Below are positions 50,475 to 61,700 of a stretch of DNA of 64,000 nt, piece after piece. The stretch is from positions 62,001 to 126,000 of the forward strand of contig CM033110.1 in NCBI GenBank assembly GCA_019321725.1. Direction: 5' to 3'. A program made the position numbers and the translations under genes. Positions within the stretch are counted from its first letter, which is position 1, and each line of letters begins with the position of its first letter. Below the pieces are notes generated by a model. It was given only the letters and a program-made list of their open reading frames with translations. It was not told where the DNA came from and did no database searches. Source of the DNA: Paulownia fortunei. Its lineage: Eukaryota; Streptophyta; Magnoliopsida; Lamiales; Paulowniaceae.

Positions 50475-51240
50475 CACACACGTGGTGAGATGCACGTCCG
50501 ATATATATTAGTAGGTGTAGCATTTCTTACACCCCACTATATAATAGTATTTTCTTTTTCTATCCTTAATTAATTGCTTATATCACATCTCATTTCACGC
50601 ATGTACACAATAACTATCAATATAAACTATACTTTTGTTTATTCATATACGATTATTTAACTAGTACGTGTCTAAGACAATTGTAACACAAGTTTGATTG
50701 ATGGCATTTCCATTTCGTATATTCCAAAGTCTCAAAGTAAATAAATAATCCATTTTTTCGAAACTTGTGCCTTCACATCACCTTCTTTTCTTGGTGTGAC
50801 CAATGAGTTTTTTTTGGTACGTAGAATAAAGATATATCCCCTAGTGAGCAATAATAAATATTTCTTTTCTTTATATTGTTGTCAACCGTCGCTACAATAT
50901 TAGTAATAAGATATTATTTCTTATATATATATTAACTAAATAATAAGAATTTTTATTTTGTCACAATTTTCATGAATTCCATAGTAACAAGAACTATATA
51001 ACAATTACTTACACAAAAATTATATATAAATTCTCATTATTAATAATTAGTGATATATTATAGTAACAACTTAATGACCACAAAATTTGTCACAATAATT
51101 TTTTTATGACTATATTTATATTGTTATTAAGTGCCACTGATTATCAATAATTATCATTTAAATATAATTTTTATTATTATTAAGTTTATAAAAATTATTA
51201 ATATAACAAAACAAAAATAGTTAGTTGTTAGGAAGAAACA
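49681..51240. other. Unrecognised possibly transcribed stretch and AT-rich DNA
   Basis: A TATA-like CTATATAAAAAG is at about 49719. Downstream, 49740-50300 has a more balanced composition than its surroundings, and a frame at 50050-50295 on the plus strand reads in part EASVPHPLSKVQNG and NAAAAQQGIQERTKLRELA. I do not recognise it, and no splice partners were found. No match to microRNA families that I know was seen. 50440-50472 is a (TA)n tract. 50560-51240 is AT-rich with nothing supportable. Confidence 0.25.
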
Positions 51241-51854
51241 ATTAAGACCTGAAATTTAATTTATTAGGAATCCACAAATCATATCAATAAACTTAATTAA
51301 AAAATAATACCTGACAGATAAAAAAATAAATACTACCAATTTTTCAAAATCTGTCTGCGATTTTTGGTTCTTCCATTATGAGAGCATTAATTAACAATAC
51401 AAGATACAACTTGTATTTGATAACCAAAATCAAAATGAAAAATTGCTTGCACAACCCCTATCAAAGTTATCAAAAAATACTTTTTCATTCTTTTCTATTA
51501 TCCCATTCAAAACTCAAAACAAGTTCTCACTGAATAATAAAAAAAAACTCATATTTATATGAGTAATTTACTTGCTTATTACTTCTTATAAAAGGATCTT
51601 ATCTTCTTTCTCAATTTTCATATCAACTTTTATAAGGTGGCCTACTATTCCGTTAAAATTGAATTCATAATATTGTCACCCTCGTACATCTTCACCCTAT
51701 ATATATAATTACCACTTCAACAATTTTGTAGACAAAGTCTTTTTGAGATATAACTCCAACTTTACCCACAACCTCGGTGTCAACTCTTTGAATCATCATC
51801 TACAACATTATCGATTATGTTGTCTGCAATATAAAGTTGAATCATGCTAACACA

Positions 51855-52090
51855 TTACGATTCTAAATCTTCCCACTGTGAATCCTTCAAATCTGCTAAC
51901 TGCATCTCCTTTCTCTTCAACACCATTGCTAAGTTCTGTTGAATTAAAAGATCTTTCGCTCTTCTTTGCCAAAAAGTAAAATTTCTTTTGTTGTTAATTT
52001 GTTGAACCGTGAAGTGATTTGCCATAGCCATGTTAGCCATTCCAAAAAATTAAATCTCAACTTGTAGCCCCAACCAAGCTTTGACACTAA
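51855..52090 (-). pseudogene. Ty1-copia gag N-terminus relic with degraded primer binding site
   Basis: The 61 codons at 52040-51855 read HFTVQQINNKRNFTFW, then RRAKDLLIQQNLAMVL, the pattern of copia gag starts (F-x-L-W … M-K-x-L-L-I-Q-Q-x-L). Directly upstream in the minus sense, TAGTGTCAAAGC (52089-52078) followed by TTGGTTGGGG matches the initiator-Met-tRNA primer site TGGTATCAGAGC at 9 of 12 positions. An LTR should therefore lie at about 52093-52600. The words 'ACAAGATTTATATGG' there, and vaguely similar text at 51260-51420, suggest LTR remains, but the pairing was not proven. No protease, integrase or RT is left. Confidence 0.6.
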
Positions 52091-52329
52091 TGGAAGCAAT
52101 TAAGATTTGAGATACAATTATACAAATCACACCAACAAATTCAATGATAAATTAATGTGCGACCAATAAAAAATAAATACACAAGATTTATATGGTTTAA
52201 CATTTACAAGAGTTTTTATTCTTTCACTATGAGAAAAATTTAACGATACAAAATACATCATTTCTTTAATTATAAAAAGATGATCATCATCATATATACA
52301 TCTATACATAAATATATACATATATACAT

Positions 52330-52366
52330 ACAAACATATATATATATATATACATATATACATACA

Positions 52367-52400
<34 letters not shown>
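52330..52400. repeat. (TA)n/(CA)n compound microsatellite
   Basis: TA-rich text at 52330-52360 passes into an uninterrupted CA run at about 52370-52399. It probably lies inside the copia LTR remains. Confidence 0.85.
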
Positions 52401-52401
<1 letters not shown>

Positions 52402-52599
52402 ATACACAATATCTTGGATCATTATACATCCTAGCAAGGTAAGATATTATAAGATACGCACTCTTCATATGTTCTGCAACAATTATCAATCTCAAATTTC
52501 ATTATGTAATGTGATTGATAATTTCGATGTGATTCATATTATAATTAATCTGATTTTGTATTTGTATTAAAGTTTTAAGGGCTTAAAATTTTCTATTTG

Positions 52600-52724
52600 G
52601 GTTCCTCCCTTTGAAGAATGAAGTAATATTATTATAAGTTGGGCAGGCATTTAGTGTGCAAAATTGTTGAAGACTAAAACGAAATTAATTACGAATGAAA
52701 TGAAAAGGTCAAACTGAATACAGC

Positions 52725-52757
<33 letters not shown>

Positions 52758-53700
52758 TGGATGGTCTCTTAATAATCAAAGAAAGGGAGAAGGAACGTGG
52801 ATCGTCGTTGTCCTCTTTCAAATCTTTGCTTGCAATTAATTACGAGAACACTATTATTATTATTATTATTATTATTATTGTTATTATTATAAAAAATACT
52901 ATTAAGATTATCATAAACTTGAGTAAAATGAGTTGAGAAGTGGTGTCCGGCCCAAATTGGTCCAAAATAGAATATTATGCTTTTGGGCCCTTGAGTTGAA
53001 TGTTTTCTACTGCTGAATACTAATTCTATCAGTATGTACCAGGTACGTAAACAAAACCCCCACTTGTCCATTCAAGCCAGCTTTCTTATTAAATTAAATA
53101 ATATTCCCTTTGTCCCAAATTAATTTATTTATTTTAAGATGTTTCTAAATAATTTTTTATTTTTTAAAATATATTTTCTCCAAAATACCCTATCACTTAA
53201 AGTAAAGATGTGAAACTACTAACTCTCAGTCATTATTTTGGAGGACAATAATGTAAATACACAAGTTGTTTACTTTTTCAACTTTAATTCAAAACTAGAG
53301 AAGGAGGAGTAATAAATGTGGCTACTACCACAATAGATTTTAACAACTTATCTATTACCAATACTCACTAAAAATGATGGTACCTGATCTCACATTTTGG
53401 AATTGAGGTCAAGATCAAGAGTTCGAGTCCTCCCTTTCTTCTCCTTATTAAAAAGACAAACAAAAATGAGGCAGAAACAATTACAATATCTAATTGGGCT
53501 TAATCAAATGAACCAAATAGATAATAAAATAGCATGTGATTGGGCTCAACAGAGTGGGCTGAAAAACCCATCCCTCCCCCCTCCTCCTAGCCCAATAATT
53601 CCAATTGGGCTCCCAGTTTGCCTCCTCTTAATAACAAATACAAATACCAGTCCATTAGTCCATTAGTCCATCAGTCCATCATATAAAAGAAAAAAAAAAA
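52600..53700. other. Intergenic region with microsatellites upstream of the MYB/SANT-like gene
   Basis: (AT)n lies at 52724-52752 and (ATT)n at 52853-52888. Text at 53395-53440 (GAGTTCGAGTCC) resembles a pol III B-box as found in tRNA-derived SINEs, but no A-box at the right distance was recognised. No gene is supportable. Confidence 0.45.
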
Positions 53701-53749
53701 AACAAGGAGAACTCACTGTATTACAGTCTTCCCTTGCTCTCTCAAAATA

Positions 53750-53833
53750 TTTTAATAAACCCTTCGTCTGTTCTTCTTCTTCTTCTGCAGTTGGGCGTGC
53801 GTTGGCACTGCTCTGTCGTGTTGCTTTTCCCAG
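53750..53833 (+). other. Probable 5' untranslated exon of the MYB/SANT-like gene
   Basis: A pyrimidine-rich stretch ending TTTTCCCAG|gtatta gives a good donor. The matching acceptor is CTGGAAGGCAG|AT at 55488, so the intron would be about 1.65 kb. The upstream end of the exon is not defined. No long frame is present, so it is likely non-coding leader. Confidence 0.45.
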
Positions 53834-55534
53834 GTATTATTCATATTATACTGGTACTTTTTTCCATTTCTTAAATCCAATATCAGAAAAATCTCCCATT
53901 TTCTTCTGTGTGTTTTTTCGTTCGTGGCTTCCTTCTACGCGATCATGTGTACAGAAACGTATCATCCAATAAATTTTGTTGGACAATTTTATTGTCGAAT
54001 TGTTCATTGTGCATATGCAATGGCCAATTATTTAACTCAAACTTGTCTTGTATGAATATGTGTATTTATATGCATATATAACTTTATGCGCAAGCTTAAC
54101 CCCGAACCCTAAGGCTTTATTTTGGATCGTCAGGATACGAACAAATAATCAAAAGAAAGAAAAAATAAGTGAAGCGAAAACCGCATTCCATAGGCTTTCT
54201 GCTTAGTTGTTGTTGTTGTTGTTGTTTAGCACTTCGAACTGACTCGCAATTGATGTAAATGTGGTTTGGCTCCATGTACAACTACTAATTATTTTGTTCA
54301 TTTCATAGACCAATTGCCTCTAGAATTTAAATGGTCTAAAAGAAACCAGTTTTTTGCAGAGACAATCCATATGACTACTCATCTGTTGCCAGTCAACTTA
54401 CATTTTGCATTGGCAAATGGCAGGAAGAACAATTTTTATTCTTTCTCTATTTTTTTGCACTCCCCATTCTTTTCCCTCTCATAAATCATGTCAAGAAACA
54501 GTTTTTTTTTCTTTTTTTTAACATAAAAATGTGCCCACCTCTCTAATTCAACACGACAACCACTTTTTTTCTCGTTTAAATATGTAAATTGCAAAAGGTT
54601 GATGGTTGCTAACCATCGTAATACATTAACATTCTTGATATTTTAGTTAGTAGAGTTGCATTTTTTGTGTCAGCTTGGATTTCCACTCTGTTGCTATAGC
54701 ATATCTTAATATGTAGCTTTCTTTTTGGTGTGATGATAGTTATTGTATGTGGATAAGTTTGTGATAGGTGCAAATAAATAGGCTTGCAACACACTTATGA
54801 CTATCTTCTTTTAAGATTAACCTTGAGTGAAAATTATTATATCTTAATGTGAATTTAGACTTCTTGTAACTATTATTACCCACTAAGATGCCTTGACTAG
54901 TCCGAATGCCAGGCTTATATAATTTAGCTCTTGCATTTGTTAAAGTTGTAAGCATTACTCTAGTTTTACTACCTTTACTAGAACTATCACTTCTCAAGTG
55001 CATATGTACAGAAAACCCTTGAAATTTGTTTTTCTCCGCCCACCAAATTGGAAGTACATGCACAGGTAGACATTCTCTTTTTGGAAGACTTTTTAGATTT
55101 GCATGCATTGCTTCATACCTTAGGCTTTGCATGCATATTAGAGCCACCCACATGATGCCATCCAATTATTTTGTGGCAGAACATAGATTTACCACAATAT
55201 ATATCCAGTATCCTTCTCTGCCCTCTAACTGCAATAGAGATTAAACATTCTTCTATCTGTGTACTTTGACCTCTGAATGGTCCAAAATAGGTTGGCTTAT
55301 CCTTTGAAGCAATTGATATGCCTGAGTGATGTGAAATTTTAGCTGATTACATTTTATTTTCCTTTGTTTGGGTCTATTGCTGCTTGCATTTCTTGTGTTC
55401 TGGATGCTTTAATTTGAAGTGGATTGGGTCATTGGATTTAATGGAAAATTGAAATCATCATGGCCTTTGTTGCTATTCTGGAAGGCAGATGGAACCTAAA
55501 TCCTTGCTCATTTGATATGTGCTAAGAGTCGAGC

Positions 55535-55942
55535 ATGTCTGGTAATCGGACTTTCGTAGATGAGGACGCTTCTTCTGGATCAGGAGAGGAGGCAAACATG
55601 TTAGATGGGCACAATAAACATCAGCCTGTGATTCCGCATTCAGGTCGGCATAAGAGAAGTCGCAAGGCAACAGGTGATGCTATTGTTGATGCTATGTTGG
55701 AAATAGCTGCGGCTTCAAAAATGAGGGCTGCTGCAATCATGAGGAATGAGGAGCGTTTTACCATAAGCAAATGCATAAGAATATTGGATGAGATGCAAGG
55801 TGTTGATCAAACTCTCTACTTTTATGCTTTGGATTTATTTGAAAATCCCACAGCAAGAGAAACTTTCATATCGCTTAAGGGTGAGAGACGATTAGCATGG
55901 CTGCAGGGAAAGTTTAGAGCCTCCTCAAGTTCAGCAGCCTGA
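55535..55942 (+). CDS. MYB/SANT-like (L10-interacting type) C-terminal domain protein, 135 aa, N-terminal DNA-binding half missing
   Basis: An uninterrupted frame reads GRHKRSRKATGDAIVDAML, then ASKMRAAAIMRNEERFTISK, then CIRILDEMQGVDQ, and ends in WLQGKF plus a serine tail. This is the C-terminal half of the plant Myb/SANT-like proteins that accompany PIF/Harbinger transposases. Full family members are about 300 residues with a Trp-rich Myb/SANT domain first; none is visible here, so the protein should not bind DNA by itself but may keep the partner-binding part. The leader between the acceptor (55488) and the ATG contains two tiny frames: ATG at 55489 with TGA after eight codons, and ATGTGCTAA just before the main ATG. 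The frame is intact. It could be a domesticated short gene or a recent remnant. Confidence 0.65.
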   Translation: MSGNRTFVDEDASSGSGEEANMLDGHNKHQPVIPHSGRHKRSRKATGDAIVDAMLEIAAASKMRAAAIMRNEERFTISKCIRILDEMQGVDQTLYFYALDLFENPTARETFISLKGERRLAWLQGKFRASSSSAA

Positions 55943-56218
55943 GGAGTTTGATGTGCTCTGTGCGCTTTTTGCAATGGGGTCCTTCATTTTTATCTAAATT
56001 CTGTATTGACTCTAGTCAGTTTTTTTAGGACTTTGGCCCTGTACTTAGTTTGATTTTGTGGTCAAAGATGTTATACATATGCTTTATGATTTAATTGTAT
56101 TTCTGGCCACTTCATATTTTTTCATTGCTTCTGCTTAAAAGCTATGAAATTGTTTTTCAGACTTACGCTGTGAACTCCTCGTGTTAACTCAAGATAATCA
56201 TGTAGTGTTGCATTATAC

Positions 56219-56811
56219 ATGCCCATCTTTCAGTATCTATTTATAAAGAATCATCAATCAATCGGTATGGGTGACTTTGACATCGAATTGGATGAAATGG
56301 AGCTAGTTACAGCTGCTGTTGGTTATTATGATGGTATTATAATCATTTACGTTATTATGCCTTATACTAATAGTTATGGGGCAGGTAAATATTGTCTCCT
56401 TGATCTGGGTTATGAAAATATTGACAGATTTAATGCTCCATATGAAGGATACCATCCGGAAGTCTTTGAACGCACTAAAAGAAAGGTTTCCAAAGTTATT
56501 GTTATAGCTGCATGTGTAATACACAATCACATTTGACATAGGAAAAGAATGGCTGGTTGTTTAATAGCATCGAGGGCGGGATGGCCGAGGAGTCTCCTGG
56601 TCTTGATCATGAGCAGCCTGATCTACAATCAGCTTTCACGATTCAACAACAGATGGCGTTCTCACGAAGAGACTCAATTGCTGCAGCCATGTGGAATGAT
56701 GATGGAAATGGGCAGCGGATGGAACTCCAGTTTCTTTGCAGGGTTATGTCCAGGATGCCTAGATACATGTTACTTGGTTTTCACTCCTTTTCCTTTATGA
56801 TGTGGTTCTGA
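56219..56811 (+). pseudogene. HARBI1/ALP1-like PIF-Harbinger transposase relic with internal deletion
   Basis: The relic begins with GMGDFDIELDEMELVTAAVG (about 56260), the usual start of ALP1-like nucleases. It then passes after about 25 unrelated residues to GKYCLLDLGYENIDRFNAPY, IVIAACVIHNHI and, after a frameshift near 56535, WLFNSIEGGMAEESP and RRDSIAAAMWND. The roughly 200 residues between, with the first two acidic residues of the DDE triad, are gone, and a stop interrupts the frame at 56534. It cannot be an active transposase. It follows the MYB/SANT-like gene by about 300 bp, the usual two-gene arrangement of PIF/Harbinger elements. Confidence 0.75.
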
Positions 56812-58740
56812 GAGTGCTCAAGGTAGAAGTTGGATCTTACTTTTGGTGGCCCTTAACTGTCTTTTTGTAGTAATGCAGCTATTTCCATCAACAAAGTGCA
56901 GAACAAATTTGTTTTGCAGTTGATTAGACATTTTAATCTAAACTACGAGAGAGCTCTGTAAATAGAAATCAGATTCAGGTTTTGGATGGAGGGTTATGTT
57001 TCTGTGCTTTTTGAGTGTTCTCAGTTGAGGAATAAAGTGTTTCGAATACTTTTTGTCAATAATTATGGAGAACTACTGCACTAGCTTGGCGAACGCATTT
57101 GCTCTTCCGTAGCTCCCTGAGATTGAGGATTGAATCTTTAGTAAACACATTTCTTCTAGTACTTCTTTAAAGATAAAAAGTACCTGGACTTTTGTTGGAG
57201 GAAAAAAAAGCATAACTTTTGATACATTATATAATTTTTTGAAGGAAAAAACTAACGAGTGAACTACGTAATTTTAAATTTTTACAAATTTTCAATTATA
57301 TCAAGAGCATATTTAATCGTAAAAATAATGAGTGATACATAAAGCATATTGATATCTTTTAAAATTGTAGATGGTTCACAAATTTTCAAACTCATAATTT
57401 TCAAAATGAAATAGAACTTCAAATTTAATCACCAAAATCTTAAATAACATGATAGACCCTATATTTAAAAAACAAATCAAAAGGAGTTACTCTGGAAATG
57501 CATTATTTTTTCAAAAATAAATAATAGTCTCTTTGATTTTTTATTGAACTTCATATTTAAGATTTTGATCCAACATTTATTTTAAGAATTAATGCGTATT
57601 TAAATGATGACCTCTCTTAAATTTTATTTGTGATCTTTTACTTATTTTTAAAATTTATGTATTTCAAAAATTAAATTTTATCAGTTAGTATGAATTGTTT
57701 TCTCGCATTAAAATTTAGTTTTTTCTTTAGTAATTGAAGAGGGTTTGATTTCATGTTTATTTTATAATATTCACTTAAAATAGATTTAATTTTTGAAAAG
57801 TAATTCTCATAAAAATTAATCAATATTATTTATATAAATCAAAATTTTGGTCTCTCATTTCTTTTTTAAAACTATATGATACTTTGTTGTATGTTAAATT
57901 AAGATACTTTTTGGTGTTTCAATATAATTTTTTTTGTAATATTTGACTTAATAGTATTAGAGGTGAGGCCATTGTCAAAAATTAGAATCCTAGAGATGCT
58001 GAATGTCAAAATTCCAAACCTCTACAAATAACCCAATAAATAAACATTGTTTCTTATTTGAGTTGACATTTTTTTCTTGATGTGATGAAATATTTGCATC
58101 CACCTTTCGTGAGGATGAGGTTTCGGCTTCTGGCATATTTGGGTTTGACCTACATGTCCAACAACACCAGCTCCCTTGTGTTGCAAAGCAAATTTTGGTG
58201 AACTCCAAGGAGATGTTACGTTCCACGATAATTTGATGCATGTCGTTGTCATTGTTCATCCTTAATTTCTTCCACAGATGTCTGGACGTATGTGGTAAAA
58301 GAGATTCACAAGATTTTCATCTTTGGGCAGCACAGCCACTCAGCTGGAGCTCTTATTAGACAGCTTTGGAGAATATAGTTGGGATATATTCCTAAAGAAG
58401 GATTTGAATGGGCTGACAATTTTTTGATAGATAAACTTGACAAGACTTTGTTTCACAGTAAATTGATGTTTGAAAGGAAAGAGGCTGTTTGACCTCCCAA
58501 TCTCCTGCAATTCCTTAAGCTACTCACCACACGGATCTGTTATAAAACCAGCAGCATAACCAATCTATTCAGTCTCAAATCCCATTCTCTTGCTCCAAGT
58601 ATAATTTAGTTAAAATACTAGTTTACATATTTAGATTCTCTCATTAATAAATACCCAACTAGAAACAGGAAACAAGCTGCCATTTGTCCCATTGCAAGAC
58701 ATCAGAACGCCACAGTCGAAGAGACAAAGTCAAACCCTGT
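56812..58740. other. Intergenic region and 3' flank of the right-edge gene
   Basis: 57180-57960 is AT-rich with no gene. 57960-58500 has a more balanced composition and several short plausible-looking frames on both strands, none continuous. 58500-58740 is probably the 3' UTR of the minus-strand gene that ends at 58741. Confidence 0.4.
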
Positions 58741-61700
58741 CTAATTTGGGGAAAGAAAATGTGCCCGAGCAAGATGATATTCTCTCCCAGCAATCCAAGC
58801 ACCAGTTTGCGACCATGATATGTCGTCCCATTCTAGATTATCCTCCAAAACCTGGCCAATTTCAGAGAGCATTCAATAAGTAGCTTAATTAAAACATTTC
58901 TCCATAGAAGTCGTCTCTCTCCCCCTCTCTAAACACACTACACACACATATATATATGTATATATTCAAAATATAGCAAGAGCCAGTCATCACATTCATA
59001 ATCTAATCAACTATCAGAATTGAGGATCCAAAATAATCAAGAGTTAAATGCTTGATTTTGCATTCCATTAAATGTAGCAAGGACCAATATGGAAAAATAG
59101 AGGAGGAACAATTTTAACAAAATAAAAGTGTTCCACAATATCGTGGGGAAAGAAAGAATACGAACTTCAAATCAGCATGAAAGAAACAGACAAAGGAAAG
59201 ATTACCTCTACATGTTCAAGGGGTAGTGGAATCCCAATACTTTGCATACTTTTTTGAGGAAGGTGTCTCTTACAGCGAGACCATCGGAAAATATCCACCA
59301 CAGTGCTTTCACCATCCACCGCATTTCTTTCACCATTAGTAAGATGCGAGTTGTAAGTTTGAGTTCTTCCAGTTTCTGCACCGTGCGCATGAGGTGCTGC
59401 TATTGCAGCCTTGATTACCTTCTCTCCATTAAAGCAAAGCTCATACCTAAAGATAGCTTCATTAATAAGAGGAAGAAGTGATGGATAATAGTTGTCGTCC
59501 TGAACAACTAATACACCAAAATGACTAAACCGAAAACAAAATGATCATATTGTAAAGAACCTAATAAATCATTTCGATGATCTCTTATTATATATGGGCA
59601 AGATGCAACAAAATATTCCCATATGTTAGCGCACTTAAAACATATATCGAAAGATGTTGTCATGCAAAACAACTTTTGAAATCCAGTTAATGTTGTTGCT
59701 CTGCTTACTCTCTTATGGAAGAATCCTGTATTCTAATCACCTAGAGCAAGACATTGTACTTTTGCTTCATGAAACTCTCTTTAGCTCTCAATAACCCTAG
59801 TAGACCCCCTCAGTTTATGCGGCTATGGTAATCACAATTACCTCCCCTCACATTTGTTGCTACTAGTAATCACTTAAGCCACATAAGTCGCTTACAATAG
59901 CGTTCAAGCCCTTGAGTCACGATTCCCATATGTTAGCGCACTTAAAACATATATCGAAAGATGTTGTCATGCAAAACAACTTTTGAAATCCAGTTAATGT
60001 TGTTGCTCTGCTTACTCTCTTATGGAAGAATCCTGTATTCTAATCACCTAGAGCAAGACATTGTACTTTTGCTTCATGAAACTCTCTTTAGCTCTCAATA
60101 ACCCTAGTAGACCCCCTCAGTTTATGCGGCTATGGTAATCACAATTACCTCCCCTCACATTTGTTGCTACTAGTAATCACTTAAGCCACATAAGTCGCTT
60201 ACAATAGCGTTCAAGCCCTTGAGTCACGATTCGGCAATCTTACTTTAATTTTACTAAGTCGCGCTCCATACAAACTTAAGCCTTCTGACAAAATCTCAGC
60301 AAATTGATAGGTGGTGCTTCTTGTGGCAAGGCAAAAGCTAAAAGGTCTCCGAAGCAGTTCAGCAAGGTTGCATCTGAGAGAGGACATGGAGTATGAAGGT
60401 GGACAAGAATAGGATTGTAAGATAATAATATCCCAAGATGTAGGATGCTTCTCCCAAATCCTTCATGGAAAACTGAGTAGACAACTAAGCCTTTGTTGAC
60501 AGCAATAAGAAGAAATAGAAAACGAAAGCCCTTCATCAATTTTCAAAACCAAAGTCACAAAAGAGAGAAATTTACCATCTTAGTACTGAAATCACCGTAT
60601 CTCCCAAAATCACATATCTCCCAACTCCCAAATCCAAATTTGTCATGACTGTTGTCCTCGATCAATTGAGCGTCCAACTAAATACCTCCACATTCTGGCA
60701 GCTATACCTTCCGTGTCAAAGTTACCCCACTAATATCTTTCTTAATCCTCTATAAAAAATGTATTGGAATTCACTTTGGTGTCTAAATTAAGGAAACCTG
60801 AAACAAACTATGGGACGTAAAGGGAACATTTTTAATTGTAAAAAGGAAAAGATGGTGCATTATTTAAAGCAGCATTCCATGCATTTTGAGATCCATGAGC
60901 CGATGGCATGAAAAGGCAGAAGTGCGTGCTTTTCTAGTGAGTTGCTTTCCTCCTACAACCCAATTACTAGTATTATAAATACAAACATATAATTCCTTTA
61001 ATTTTTCACAAAACAAACTTCCAATTATTTATTGATTTTTACCAAGAAAACCCATAGGGAAGTGGAAAATAATTGCTTCCAGTTTTCTCCTTGACCAGCC
61101 ACTGGCCTACTGCTGCTCACACTTCCTCCATCCACCAACATCAGAACTCCACACTAGATCCAAAGATAAGGGTGGAATGTCTGCAGGTGGGTAGTAGATT
61201 TGGGGGTTGATTTGAGCAAGGGATGGTGTGGTGTAAGCACACCACATCAGAACTCTGTAGTCCACACTAGATCCAGAGATGGGGTGCGATGTTTGCAAGT
61301 GCGTAAATTTGTTTGAGCAGGGGATGGGGTGGGTGCAAGCACAAAACATCAGAACCCCACACCAGATCCAGAGATGGGGGGGCGCGATTTTGCAGGTTGG
61401 TAACAGATAGAGGGATGTTTTGAGTGAGGGCTGGGGTGGACGGGAGTGTGGCTGAGTAGTTAGGCGGATTTGGGTTGAGTTAATGGGGAGGCTGTGTTGT
61501 AGCTGCAAAATATTGATCCAAGTAGATTAGTATTGGGGAATGAAGAAATAAGAAAGAGAAAGGAGAGAGCAAATGAAAGAGAAGTGGACTTACAAGTAAA
61601 AATGGGAGAGTGACACTTCACATAAACCGGGGAAAAAACGCCATCTAGCTTCAAAGATTTTTTCTCTTTTTAGTTTATTTTTTTAAAATCTAATTGAGGC

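Noticed and set aside
53395..53440. tRNA-like B-box GAGTTCGAGTCC
   Set aside because: No A-box at the right distance, no cloverleaf could be drawn; at best a SINE fragment.
57960..58500. Coding-looking pieces on both strands, such as FASTFREDEVSASGIFG and VWTYVVKEIHKIFIFG
   Set aside because: Several frames look equally plausible, each is soon broken, and no splice arrangement joins them. It could be a decayed gene fragment, but I cannot support a strand or family.
58692..58883. Plus-strand frame of 63 codons (KENVPEQDDILSQQSK…)
   Set aside because: It overlaps the last exon (58851-58741) of the minus-strand gene, whose sequence VLEDNLEWDD… joins the upstream exon in exact phase; the plus frame is an antisense shadow.
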